Source: Datura wrightii (taxonomy: Eukaryota > Streptophyta > Magnoliopsida > Solanales > Solanaceae). Taken from it: a DNA stretch of 64,000 nucleotides. This document shows positions 23,522 through 36,866 of this stretch, piece after piece; the first letter of the stretch is position 1; every line of letters starts with the position of its first letter. Made by a program: the position numbers and the translations under genes. The notes under the pieces were generated by a model. That model was not told the origin of the DNA, searched no databases, and saw nothing but the letters and a program-made list of their open reading frames with translations. The stretch spans positions 186,001 to 250,000 of the forward strand of contig JASDFA010000002.1 in assembly GCA_035772735.1 (NCBI GenBank), written 5' to 3'.

Positions 23522-25315
23522 GTGTTAGCCCAGGGATTTCTGGATATCTGATCGACCGCCTCCGTTCGGCCCCAAATTTTGGCTGTGCACAGCCCGCGGG
23601 GCCTGGTGACGGGCGCCCTATCATTTCATTTGATCGACATCACTATTTTTCGCATAAATGAGAATTTACGATTTTCTCGATTTTCGGTGTATGTTAGCAC
23701 ACAGATTTTTCGAGATTCAATCGACCGCCTCCGTTCGGCCCCAAATTTTGGCTGTGCGCAGCCTGCGGGGCTTGGTGACGGGCGCCCTGTCATTTCTTTT
23801 GATCGGCATCACTATTTTTTGCAGAAATGACAATTTACGATTTTCTCGGTTTTCGGTGAATGTTAGCCCACGGATTTTTCGAGATTCGATCGACCGCCTC
23901 CGTTTGGCCCCAAATTTTGGCTGTGCGCAGCCTGCGGGGCCTGGTGACGGGCGCCCTGTCATTTCTTTTGATCGGCATCACTATTTTTCAAACAAATGAC
24001 AATTTACGATTTTCTCGATTTTCGGTGTATGTTAGCCCACGGATTTTTGGAGATGTGATCGACCATCTCCGTTTGGCCCCAAATTTTGGCTGTGCGCAGC
24101 CTGCGGGGCCTAGTGACGGGCGCCCTATCATTTCATTCGATCGGCATCACTATTTTTTGCATAAATGAAAATTTACGATTTTATCGATTTTCGGTGAATG
24201 TTAGCCCACGGATTTCTGGAGATTCGATCGACCGCCTCCGTTCGCCCCCAAATTTTGGTTGTGCGCAGCCTGCGGGGCCTGGTGACGGGCGCCCTATCAA
24301 CTCGTTTGATGGGCATCACTATTTTTCGCATAAATGACAATTTACGATTTTCTCGGTTTTCGGTGTATGTTAGCCCACGGATTTTTGGAGATGTGATCGA
24401 CCGTCTCCGTTTGGCTGAAATTTTTGTTGTGCACAGCCTGCGGGGCCTGGTAACGGGCGCCCTGTCATTTCGTTTGATCGGCATCACTATTTTTCGCATA
24501 AATGAGAATTTACGATTTTCTCGATTTTCGGTGTATGTTAGCACACAGATTTTTCGAGATTCAATCGACCGCCTCCGTTCGGCCCCAAATTTTGGCTGTG
24601 CGCAGCCTGCGGGGCTTGGTGACGGGCGCCCTGTCATTTCTTTTGATCGGCATCACTATTTTTTGCAGAAATGACAATTTACGATTTTCTCGGTTTTCGG
24701 TGTATGTTAGCCCACGGATTTTTCGTGATTCGATCGACCGCCTCCGTTCGGCCCCAAATTTTGGCTGTGCGAAGCCTGCGGGGCCTGGTGACGGGCCCCT
24801 TGTCATTTCGTTTGATCGGCATCACTATTTTTCAAGCAAATGACAATTTACGATTTTCTCAATTTTCGGTGTATGTTTGCCCACAGATTTTTGGAGATGT
24901 GATCGACCGTCTCCGTTTGGCCCCAAAGTTTGGCTGTGCGCAGCCTGCGGGGCCTAGTGACGGGCGCTCTATCAATTCGTTTGATCGGCATCACTATTTT
25001 TTGCGTAAATGACAATTTACGATTTTCTCGATTTTCGGTGAATGTTAGCCCACGGATTTCTGGAGATTCGATCGACCGCCTCCGTTCGCCCCCAAATTTT
25101 GGCCGTGCGCAGCCTGCGGGGCCTGGTGACGGGCGCCCTATCAACTCGTTTGATGGGCATCACTATTTTTCGCATAAATGACAATTTACGATTTTCTCGG
25201 TTTTCGGTGTATGTTAGCCCACGGATTTTTGGAGATGTGATCGACCGTCTCCGTTTGGCCTCAAATTTTTGCTGTGCGGGGCCTGGTGACGGGCGCCCTA
25301 TCATTTCGTTTGATC
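23522..25315 (+). repeat. Satellite block 9 (10.6 monomers)
   Basis: Contains a hybrid monomer near 24415-24440 where a TTGGCTGAAATTTTTG start joins a GTGCACAGCC body. From about 24627 it is nearly identical to 367-1490 at a shift of 24260 bp. Confidence 0.92.
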
Positions 25316-26290
25316 CGCTGTTACACCCCGTAAATTTCTAGCATATAGATGGCCTATTCGCGTGTTGGTTAAGAGTATTTGAAATACATACATGCTAGAA
25401 AAAGGCACGGGGAAAGATTGGACAACCGGCAAGTCGGCGCGTCGCAAGGCAAAATGTGACTTATAAAACGCATTCCAGGAATGCGACTTATAAAACGCAT
25501 TCCAAGAATGCGACTTATAAGTCGCATTCACTGAATGCGATTTATTGTTTCTATTATATATAAGCCCCACTTCGGTTTTAAATCAATTCATTACGGTAAT
25601 CAGTAAGGAATCAGTATAGTACAGAAAGTGATCAGAATTTAGATAGTCCTATCATTTCGTTTGATCGGCATCACTATTTTTTGCATAAACGAGAATTTAC
25701 GATTTTCGCGATTTTTGGTATGTGTTAGCTCTTTATTAACAAAATAAGAACTGCCGAAATGCAAGTCTTTTGATGAGATCTTACATAATGTTGTTAAAAC
25801 TGTAATATAATCGACGGAAAAATAGTTTATTAGAGGCATATTATATAAATGATCATAACTTTGGGCTGGATTATCCGTTTTACGCGATTTTTTTTTCATT
25901 TTGTGTATTTTTCGAGATCTATCTCGACAAACCGCCGAAAGGCGGTTTGGCCGAGCCATTTTTCTAAAATATGCCTCTATCGCACTCATTTCAACATATT
26001 TCCCGATATGGGTGACAATTTTAATTTAAAAACTGGTCCTAACGACCCACCACAACCGACACCACCATGGCAAGCGACCATGGTAGGCCAGCACTACCAC
26101 CACTAATCTCTAGGATTTTATTTATATCATAAGGATAAGCATAGGTGTTTTAGTTTAAATTTTCTATCGCTGGGCATTCATCGATGGGCGTTGGGTCTCG
26201 ACATAGGTTAGCATGTGACATCCGATGTCGTCCGGTCTGTCGAGACTAGCATAGTGCGCCTATGTTGCTAACTTTCAAACTTTTCAGTGC
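25316..26290 (+). mobile_element. Cassette 10: 975 bp, 3 palindromic units
   Basis: Its first 27-bp unit carries the private change ATGTGAC and its third CCAAGAATG, both shared only with cassette 1. The similarity ends near GCCGAAATG (25757), where cassette 1 has GCCGAGATG. Confidence 0.8.
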
Positions 26291-29099
26291 GTGTTAGCCC
26301 AGGGATTTCTGGATATTTGATCGACCGCCTCCGTTCGGCCCCAAATTTTGGCTGTGCACAGCCCGCGGGGCCTGGTGACGGGCGCCCTATCATTTCGTTC
26401 GATCGGCATCACTATTTTTTGCATAAATGAAAATTTACGATTTTCTCGATTTTCGGTGAATGTTAGCCCACGGATTTCTGGAGATTCGATCGACCGCCTC
26501 CGTTCGCCCCCAAATTTTGGTCGTGCGCAGCCTGCGGGGCCTGGTGACGGGCGCCCTATCAACTCGTTTGATGGGCATCACTATTTTTCGCATAAATGAT
26601 AATTTACGATTTTCTCGGTTTTCGGTGTATGTTAGCCCACGGATTTTTGGAGATGTGATCGACCGTCTCCGTTTGGCCTGAAATTTTTGCTGTGCGCAGC
26701 CTGCGGGGCCTGGTAACGGGCGCCCTGTCATTTCGTTTGATCAGCATCACTATTTTTCAAACAAATGACAATTTACGATTTTCTCGATTTTCGGTGTATG
26801 TTAGCCCACGGATTTTTGGAGATGTGATCGACCGTCTCCGTTTGCCCCCAAATTTTGGCTGTGCGTAGCCTGCGGGGCCTGGTGACGAGCGCCCTATCAT
26901 TTCGTTTGATCGGCATCACTATTTTTCGCATAAATGAGAATTTATGATTTTCTCGATTTTCGGTGTATGTTAGCACACGGATTTTTCGAGATTCAATCGA
27001 CCGCCTCCGTTCGGCCCCAAATTTTGGCTGTGCGCAGCCTGCAGGACCTGGTGACGGGCGCCCTATCATTTCGTTTGATCGGCATCACTATTTTTCGCAT
27101 AAATGACAATTTACGATTTTCTCGATTTTCGGTGTATGTTAGCCCACGAATTTTTCGAGATTCAATCGACCGCCTCTGTTCGGCCCCAAATTTTGGCTGT
27201 GCGCAGCCTGCGGGGCCTGGTGACGGGCGCCCTGTCATTTCTTTTGATCGGCATCACTATTTTTTGCAGAAATGACAATTTATGATTTTCTCGGTTTTCG
27301 GTGAATGTTAGCCCACGGATTTTTCGAGATTCGATCGACCGCCTCCGTTCGGCCCCAAATTTTGGCTGTGCGCAGCCTGCGGGGCCTGGTGACGGGCGCC
27401 CTGTCATTTCTTTTGATCGGCATCACTATTTTTTGCAGAAATGACAATTTATGATTTTCTCGGTTTTCGATGAATGTTAGCCCACGAATTTTTCGAGATT
27501 CGATCAACCGCCTCCGTTCGGCCCCAAATTTTGGCTGTGCGCAGCCTGCGGGGCCTGGTGACGGGCGCCCTGTCATTTCATTCGATCGGCATCACTATTT
27601 TTTGCATAAATGAAAATTTATGATTTTCTCGATTTTCGGTGAATATTAGCCCACGGATTTCTGGAGATTCGATCGACCGCCTCCGTTCGCCCCCAAATTT
27701 TGGTCGTGCGCAGCCTGCGGGGCCTGGTGACGGGCGCCCTATCAACTCGTTTGATGGGCATCACTATTTTTCGCATAAATGACAATTTACGATTTTCTCG
27801 GTTTTCGGTGTATGTTAGCCCACGCATTTTTGGAGATGTGATCGACCGTCTCCGTTTGGCCTGAAATTTTTGCTGTGCGCAGCCTGCGGGACCTGGTAAC
27901 GGGCGCCCTGTCATTTCGTTTGATCGGCATCACTATTTTTCAAACAAATGACAATTTACGATTTTCTCGATTTTCGGTGTATGTTAGCCCACAGATTTTT
28001 GGAGATGTGATCGACCGTCTCCGTTTGCCTCCAATTTTTGGCTGTGCGCAGCCTGCGGGGCCTGGTGACGGGCGCCCTATCATTTCTTTTGATCGGCATC
28101 ACTATTTTTCAAACAAATGACAATTTACGATTTTCTCGATTTTCGGTGTATGTTAGCCCACGGATTTTTGGAGATGTGATCGACCGTCTCCGTTTGGCCC
28201 CAAATTTTGGCTGTGCGCAACCTGCAGGGCCTGGTGACGGGCGCCCTATCATTTCGTTTGATCGGCATCACTATTTTTCGCATAAATGAGAATTTATGAT
28301 TTTCTCAATTTTCGGTGTATGTTAGCACACGGATTTTTCGAGATTCAATCGACCGCCTCCGTTCGGCCCCAAATTTTGGCTGTGCGCAGCCTGCGGGGCC
28401 TGGTGACGGGCGCCCTGTCATTTCTTTTGATCGGCATCACTATTTTTTGTAGAAATGACAATTTACGATTTTCTCGGTTTTCGGTGTATGTTAGCCCACG
28501 GATTTTTCGTGATTCGATCGACCGCCTCCGTTCGGACCCAAATTTTGGCTGTGCGAAGCCTGCGGGGCCTGGTGACGGGCGCCTTGTCATTTCGTTTGAT
28601 CGGCATCACTATTTTTGAAGCAAATGACAATTTACGATTTTCTCGATTTTCGGTGTATGTTTGCCCACGGATTTTTGGAGATGTGATCGACCGTCTCCGT
28701 TTGGCCCCAAATTTTGGTTGTGAGCAGCCTGCGGGGCCTAGTGACGGGCGCTCTATCAATTCGTTTGATCGGCATCACTATTTTTTGCGTAAATGACAAT
28801 TTACGATTTTCTCGATTTTCGGTGAATGTTAGCCCACGGATTTCTGGAGATTTGATCGACCGCCTCCGTTCGCCCCCAAATTTTGGCCGTGCGCAGCCTG
28901 CGGGGCCTGGTGACGGGCGCCCTATCAACTCGTTTGATGGGCATCACTATTTTTCGCATAAATGACAATTTACGATTTTCTCGGTTTTCGGTGTATGTTT
29001 GCCCACGGATTTTTGGAGATGTGATCGACCGTCTCCGTTTGGCCTGAAATTTTTGCTGTGCGGGGCCTGGTGACGGGCGCCCTATCATTTCGTTTGATC
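26291..29099 (+). repeat. Satellite block 10 (16.6 monomers)
   Basis: Includes two near-identical adjacent monomers around 27240-27580 with the TTTTTTGCAGAAATGACAATTTATG signature in parts (GCAGAAATGAC and AATTTATGATT), so a single-monomer duplication. CTCCAATTTTTGG replaces CCCCAAATTTTGG near 28030. Confidence 0.92.
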
Positions 29100-30052
29100 C
29101 GCTGTTACACCCCGAAAATTTCTAGCATATAGATGGCCTATTCGCGTGTTGGTTAAGAGTATTTGAAATACATACATGCTAGAAAAAGGCACGGGGAAAG
29201 ATTGGACAACCGGCAAGTCGGCGCGTCGCAAGGCAAAATGCGACTTATAAAACGCATTCCAGGAATGCGACTTATAAATCGCATTCCTCAAATGCGACTT
29301 ATAAATCGCATTCACTGAATGCGATTTATTGTTTCTATTATATATAAGCCCCAATTCGGTTTTAAATCAATTCAGTATAGTACAGAAAGTGATCAGAATT
29401 TAGATAGTCCTATCATTTCGTTTGATCGGCATCACTATTTTTTGCATAAACGAGAATTCACGATTTTCGCGATTTTTGGTATGTGTTAGCTCTTTATTAA
29501 CAAAATAAGAACTGCCGAGATGCAAGTCTTTTGATGAGATCTTACATAATGTTGTTAAAACTGTAATATAATCGAGGAAAAAATAGTTTATTAGAGGCAT
29601 ATTATATAAATGATCATAACTTTGGGCTGGATTATCCGTTTTACGCGATTTTTTTTTCATTTTGTGTATTTTTTCGAGATCTATCTCGACAAACTGCCGA
29701 AAGGCGGTTTGGCCGAACCATTTTTCTAAAATATGCCTCTATCGCACTTATTTCAACATATTTCCTAATATGGGTGACAATTTTAATTTAAAAACTGGTC
29801 CTAACGACCCACCACAACCGACACCACCATGGCAAGCGACCATGGTAGGCCAGCACTACCACCACTAATCTCTAGGATTTTATTTATATCATAAGGATAA
29901 GCATAGGTGTTTTAGTTTAAATTTTCTATCGCTGGGCATTCATCGATGGGCGTTGGGTCTCGACATAGGTTAGCATGTGACATCCGATGTCGTCCGGTCT
30001 GTCGAGACTAGCATAGTGCGCCTATGTTGCTAACTTTCAAACTTTTCAGTGC
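29100..30052 (+). mobile_element. Cassette 11: 953 bp, 3 palindromic units, 24-bp deletion
   Basis: The stretch from TTACGGTAATC to AATCAG after the TATA-like box is missing, leaving AATCAATTCAGTATAG near 29370. This makes the cassette about 24 bp shorter than predicted from its three 27-bp units. ATCGAGGAAAAAATAG replaces ATCGACGGAAAAATAG. Confidence 0.8.
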
Positions 30053-33000
30053 GTGTTAGCCCAGGGATTTCTGGATATTTGATCGACCGCCTCCGTTCGG
30101 CCCCAAATTTTGGCTGTGCACAGCCCGCGGGGCCTGGTGACGGGCGCCCTATCATTTCGTTTGATCGGCATCACTATTTTTCACATAAATGAGAATTTAC
30201 GATTTTCTCGATTTTCGGTGTATGTTAGCACACGGATTTTTCGAGATTCAATCGACCGCCTCCGTTCGGCCCTAAATTTTGGCTGTGCGCAGCCTGCGGG
30301 GCCTGGTGACGGGCGCCCTGTCATTTCTTTTGATCGGCATCACTATTTTTTGCAGAAATGACAATTTACGATTTTCTCGGTTTTCGGTGAATGTTAGCCC
30401 ACGGATTTTTCGAGATTCGATCGACCGCCTCCGTTCAGCCCCAAATTTTGGTTGTGCCCAGCCTGCGGGGCCTGGTGACGGGCGCCCTGTCATTTTTTTT
30501 GATCGGCATCACTATTTTTCAAACAAATGACAATTTACGATTTTCTCGATTTTCGGTGTATGTTAGCCCACGGATTTTTGGAGATGTGATCGACCGTCTC
30601 CGTTTGGCCCCAAATTTTGGCTATGCGCAGCCTGCAGGGCCTAGTGACGGGCGCCCTATCATTTCATTCGATCGGCATCACTATTTTTTGCATAAATGAA
30701 AATTTACAATTTTCTCGATTTTCGGTGAATGTTAGCCCACGGATTTCTGGAGATTCGATCGACCGCCTCCGTTCGCCCCAAAATTTTGGTCGTGCGCAGC
30801 CTGCGGGGCCTGGTGACGGGCGCCCTATCAACTCGTTTGATGGGCATCACTATTTTTCGCATAAATGACAATTTACGATTTTCTCGGTTTTCGGTGTATG
30901 TTAGCCCACGGATTTTTGGAGATGTGATCGACCGTCTCCGTTTGGCCTGAAATTTTTGCTGTGCGCAGCCTGCGGGGCCTGGTAACGGGCGCCCTGTCAT
31001 TTTGTTTGATCGGCATCACTATTTTTCAAACAAATGACAATTTACGATTTTCTCGATTTTCGGTGTATGTTAGCCCACGGATTTTTGGAGATGTGATCGA
31101 CCGTCTCCGTTTGCCCCCAAATTTTGGCTGTGCGCAGCCTGCGGGGCCTGGTGACGGGCACCCTGTCATTTCTTTTGATCGGCATCACTATTTTTCAAAC
31201 AAATGACAATTTACGATTTTCTCGATTTTCGGTGTATGTTAGCCCATAGATTTTTGGAGATGTGATCGACCGTCTCCGTTTGGCCCCAAATTTTGGCTGT
31301 GCGCAGCCTGCAGGGCCTGGTGACGGGCGCCCTATCATTTCGTTTGATTGGCATCACTATTTTTCGCATAAATGAGAATTTATGATTTTCTCGATTTTCG
31401 GTGTATGTTAGCACACGGATTTTTCGAGATTCAATCGACCGCCTCCGTTCGCCCCCAAATTTTGGTCGTGCGCAGCCTGCGGGGCCTGGTGACGGGCGCC
31501 CTATCAACTCGTTTGATGGGCATCACTATTTTTCGCATAAATGACAATTTACGATTTTCTCGGTTTTCGGTGTATGTTAGCCCACGGATTTTTGGAGATG
31601 TGATCGACCGTCTCCGTTTGGCCTGAAATTTTTGCTGTGCGCAGCCTGCGGGGCCTGGTAATGGGCGCCCTGTCATTTCGTTTGATCGGCATCACTATTT
31701 TTTAAACAAATGACAATTTACGATTTTCTCGATTTTCGGTGTATGTTAGCCCACGGATTTTTGGAGATGTGATCGACCGTCTCTGTTTGCCCCAAATTTT
31801 GGCTATGCGCAGCCTGCAGGGCCTGGTGACGGGCGCCCTATCATTTCGTTTGATCGGCATCACTATTTTTCGCATAAATGAGAATTTATGATTTTCTCGA
31901 TTTTCGGTGTATGTTAGCACACGGATTTTTCGAGATTCAATCGACCGCCTCCGTTCGGCCCCAAATTTTGGCTGTGCGCAGCCTGCGGGGCCTGGTGTCG
32001 GGCGCCCTGTCATTTCTTTTGATCGGCATCACTATTTTTTGCAGAAATGACAATTTACGATTTTCTCGATTTTCGGTGAATGTTAGCCCACGGATTTTTC
32101 GAGATACGATCGACCGCCTCCGTTCGGCCCCAAATTTTGGCTGTGCGCAGCCTGCGGGGCCTGGTGACGGGCGCCCTGTCATTTCTTTTGATCGGCATCA
32201 CTATTTTTCAAACAAATGACAATTTACGATTTTCTCGATTTTCGGTGTATGTTAGCCCACGGATTTTTGGAGATGTGATCGACCGTCTCCGTTTGGCCCC
32301 AAATTTTGGCTGTGCGCAGCCTGCGGGGCCTAGTGACGGGCACCCTATCATTTCATTCGATCGGCATCAATGAAAATTTACGATTTTCTCGATTTTCGGT
32401 GAATGTTAGCCCACGGATTTCTGGAGATTCGATCGACCGCCTCCGTTCGCCCCCAAATTTTGGTCGTGCGCAGCCTGCGGGGCCTGGTGACGGGCGCCCT
32501 ATCAACTCGTTTGATGGGCATCACTATTTTTCGCATAAATGACAATTTACGATTTTCTCGGTTTTCGGTGTATGTTAGCCCACGGATTTTTGGAGATGTG
32601 ATCGACCGTCTCCGTTTGGCCCCAAATTTTTGCTGTGCGCAGCCTGCGGGGCCTGGTAACGGGCGCCCTGTCATTTCATTTGATCGGCATCACTATTTTT
32701 CAAACAAATGACAATTTACGATTTTCTCGATTTTCGGTGTATGTTAGCCCACGGATTTTTGGAGATGTGATCGACCGTCTCCGTTTGCCCCCAAATTTTG
32801 GCTGTGCGCAGCCTGCGGGGCCTGGTGACGGGCGCCCTATCATTTCTTTTGATCGGCATCACTATTTTTCAAACAAATGACAATTTACGATTTTCTCGGT
32901 TTTCGGTGTATGTTAGCCCACGGATTTTTGGAGATGTGATCGACCGTCTCCGTTTGGCCTGAAATTTTTGCTGTGCGCAGCCTGGTAATGGGCGCCCTGT

Positions 33001-35862
33001 CATTTCGTTTGATCGGCATCACTATTTTTCAAACAAATGACAATTTACGATTTTCTCGATTTTCGGTGTATGTTAGCCCACGGATTTTTGGAGATGTGAT
33101 CGACCGTCTCCGTTTGCCCCCAAATTTTGGCTGTGGGCAGCCTGCGGGGCCTGGTGACGGGCGCCCTGTCATTTCTTTTGATCGGCATCACTATTTTTCA
33201 AACAAATGACAATTTACGATTTTCTCGATTTTCGGTGTATGTTAGCCCATAGATTTTTGGAGATGTGATCGACCGTCTCCGTTTGGCCCCAAATTTTGGC
33301 TGTGCGCAGCCTGCAGGGCCTGGTGACGGGCGCCCTATCATTTCGTTTGATCGGCATCACTATTTTTCGCATAAATGAGAATTTATGATTTTCTCGATTT
33401 TCGGTGTATGTTAGCACACGGATTTTTTGAGATTCAATCGACCGCCTCCGTTCGCCCCCAAATTTTGGTCGTGCGCAGCCTGCGGGGCCTGGTGACGGGC
33501 GCCCTATCAACTCGTTTGATGGGCATCACTATTTTTCGCATAAATGACAATTTACGATTTTCTCGGTTTTCGGTGTATGTTAGCCCACGGATTTTTGGAG
33601 ATGTGATCGACCGTCTCCGTTTGGCCTGAAATTTTTGCTGTGCGCAGCCTGCGGGGCCTGGTAACGGGCGCCCTGTCATTTCGTTTGATCGGCATCACTA
33701 TTTTTTAAACAAATGACAATTTACGATTTTCTCGATTTTCGGTGTATGTTAGCCCACGGATTTTTGGAGATGTGATCGACCGTCTCCGTTTGCCCCAAAT
33801 TTTGGCTATGCGCAGCCTGCAGGGCCTGGTGACGGGCGCCCTATCATTTCGTTTGATCGGCATCACTATTTTTCGCATAAATGAGAATTTATGATTTTCT
33901 CGATTTTCGGTGTATGTTAGCACACGGATTTTTCGAGATTCAATCGACCGCCTCCGTTCGGCCCCAAATTTTGGCTGTGCGCAGCCTGCGGGGCCTGGTG
34001 ACGGGCGCCCTGTCATTTCTTTTGATCGGCATCACTATTTTTTGCAGAAATGACAATTTACGATTTTCTCGATTTTCGGTGAATGTTAGCTCACGGATTT
34101 TTCGAGATTCGATCGACCGCCTCCGTTCGGCCCCAAATTTTGGCTGTGCGTAGCCTGCGGGGCCTGGTGACGGGCGCCCTGTCATTTCTTTTGATCGGCA
34201 TCACTATTTTTCAAACAAATGACAATTTACGATTTTCTCGATTTTCGGTGTATGTTAGCCCACGGATTTTTGGAGATGTGATCGACCGTCTCCGTTTGGC
34301 CCCAAATTTTGGTTGTGCGCAGCCTGCGGGGCCTAGTGACGGGCACCCTATCATTTCATTCGATCGGCATCAATGAAAATTTACGATTTTCTCGATTTTC
34401 GGTGAATGTTAGCCCATGGATTTCTGGAGATTCGATCGACCGCCTCCGTTCGCCCCCAAATTTTGGTCGTGCGCAGCCTGCGGGGCCTGGTGACGGGCGC
34501 CCTATCAACTCGTTTGATGGGCATCACTATTTTTCGCATAAATGACAATTTACGATTTTCTCGGTTTTCGGTGTATGTTAACCCACGGATTTTTGGAGAT
34601 GTGATCGACCGTCTCCGTTTGGCCCCAAATTTTTGCTGTGCGCAGCCTGCGGGGCCTGGTAACGGGCGCCCTGTCATTTCATTTGATCGGCATCACTATT
34701 TTTCAAACAAATGACAATTTACGATTTTCTCGATTTTTGGTGTATGTTAGCCCACGGATTTTTGGAGATGTGATCGACCGTCTCCGTTTGCCCCCAAATT
34801 TTGGCTGTGCGCAGCCTGCGGGGCCTGGTGACGGGCGCCCTATCATTTCTTTTGATCGGCATCACTATTTTTCAAACAAATGACAATTTACGATTTTCTC
34901 GATTTTCGGTGTATGTTAGCCCACAGATTTTTGGAGATGTGATCGACCGTCTCCGTTTGGCCCCAAATTTTGGCTGTGCGCAGCCTGCAGGGCCTGGTGA
35001 CGGGCGCCCTATCATTTCGTTTGATCGGCATCACTATTTTTCGCATAAATGAGAATTTACGATTTTCTCGATTTTCGGTGTATGTTAGCACACGGATTTT
35101 TCGAGATTCAATCGACCGCCTCCGTTCGGCCCCAAATTTTGGCTGTGCGCAGCCTATGGGGCCTGGTGACGGGCGCCCTGTCATTTCTTTTGATCGGCAT
35201 CACTATTTTTTGCAGAAATGACAATTTATGATTTTCTCGGTTTTCGGTGTATGTTAGCCCACGGATTTTTCGTGATTCGATCGACCGCCTCCGTTCGGCC
35301 CCAAATTTTGGCTGTGCGAAGCCTGCGGGGCCTGGTGACAGGCGCCTTGTCATTTCGTTTGATCGGCATCACTATTTTTCAAGCAAATGACAATTTACGA
35401 TTTTCTCGATTTTCGGTGTATGTTTGCCCACGGATTTTTGGAGATGTGATCGACCGTCTCCGTTTGGCCCCAAATTTTGGCTGTGCGTAGCCTGCGGGGC
35501 CTAGTGACGGGCGCTCTATCAATTCGTTTGATCGGCATCACTATTTTTTGCGTAAATGACAATTTACGATTTTCTCGGTTTTCGGTGAATGTTAGCCCAC
35601 GGATTTCTGGAGATTTGATCGACCGCCTCCGTTCGCCCCCAAATTTTGGCCGTGCGCAGCCTGCGGGGCCTGGTGACGGGCGCCCTATCAACTCGTTTGA
35701 TGGGCATCACTATTTTTTGCATAAATGACAATTTAAGATTTTCTCGGTTTTCGGTGTATGTTAGCCCACGGATTTTTGGAGATGTGATCGACCGTCTCCG
35801 TTTGGCCTCAAATTTTTGCTGTGCGGGGCCTGGTGACGGGCGCCCTATCATTTCGTTTGATC
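30053..35862 (+). repeat. Satellite block 11 (34.4 monomers, no cassette)
   Basis: The longest cassette-free block. It contains a tandem segmental duplication with a shift of 2003 bp (about 31.0-33.0 kb and 33.0-35.0 kb). Both copies share a 15-bp deletion (GGCATCAATGAAAATT at about 32369 and 34372) and the CACTATTTTTTAAACAAATG variant. Confidence 0.93.
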
Positions 35863-36866
35863 CGCTGTTACACCCCGTAAATTTCTAGCATATAGATGGC
35901 CTATTCGCGTGTTGGTTAAGAGTATTTGAAATACATACATGCTAGAAAAAGGCACGGGGAAAGATTGGACAACCGGCAAGTCGGCGCGTCGCAAGACAAA
36001 ATGCGACTTATAAAACGCATTCCAGGAATGCGACTTATAAAACGCATTCCAGGAATGCGACTTATAAATCGCATTCCTAAAATGCGACTTATAAGTCGCA
36101 TTCACTGAATGCGATTTATTGTTTCTATTATATATAAGCCCCACTTCGGTTTTAAATCAATTCATTACGGTAATCAGTAAGGAATCAGTATAGTACAGAA
36201 AGTGATCAGAATTTAGATAGTCCTATCATTTCGTTAGATCGGCATCACTATTTTTTGCATAAACGAGAATTTACGATTTTCGCGATTTTTGGTATGTGTT
36301 AGCTCTTTATTAACAAAATAAGAACTGCCGAGATGCAAGTCTTTTGATGAGATCTTACATAATGTTGTTAAAACTATAATATAATCGACGGAAAAATAGT
36401 TTATTAGAGGCATATTATATAAATGATCATAACTTTGGGCTGGATTATCCGTTTTACGCAATTTTTTTTTTCATTTTGTGTATTTTTTCGAGATCTATCT
36501 CGACAAACCGCCAAAAGGCGGTTTGGCCGAGCCATTTTTCTAAAATATGCCTCTATCGCACTCATTTCAACATATTTCCCAATATGGGTGACAATTTTAA
36601 TTTAAAAACTGGTCCTAACGACCCACCACAACCGACACCACCATGGCAAGCGACCATGGTAGGCCAGCACTACCACCACTAATCTCTAGGATTTTATTTA
36701 TATCATAAGGATAAGCATAGGTGTTTTAGTTTAAATTTTCTATCGCTGGGCATTCATCGATGGGCGTTGGGTCTCGATATAGGTTAGCATGTGACATCCG
36801 ATGTCGTTCGGTCTGTCGAGACTAGCATAGTGCGCCTATGTTGCTAACTTTCAAACTTTTCAGTGC
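35863..36866 (+). mobile_element. Cassette 12: 1004 bp, 4 palindromic units
   Basis: Four 27-bp units. The hairpin loop is AAAA (AAACCGCCAAAAGGCGGTTT), as in cassette 15. CATTTCGTTAGATCGG occurs in the relic monomer. Confidence 0.8.
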
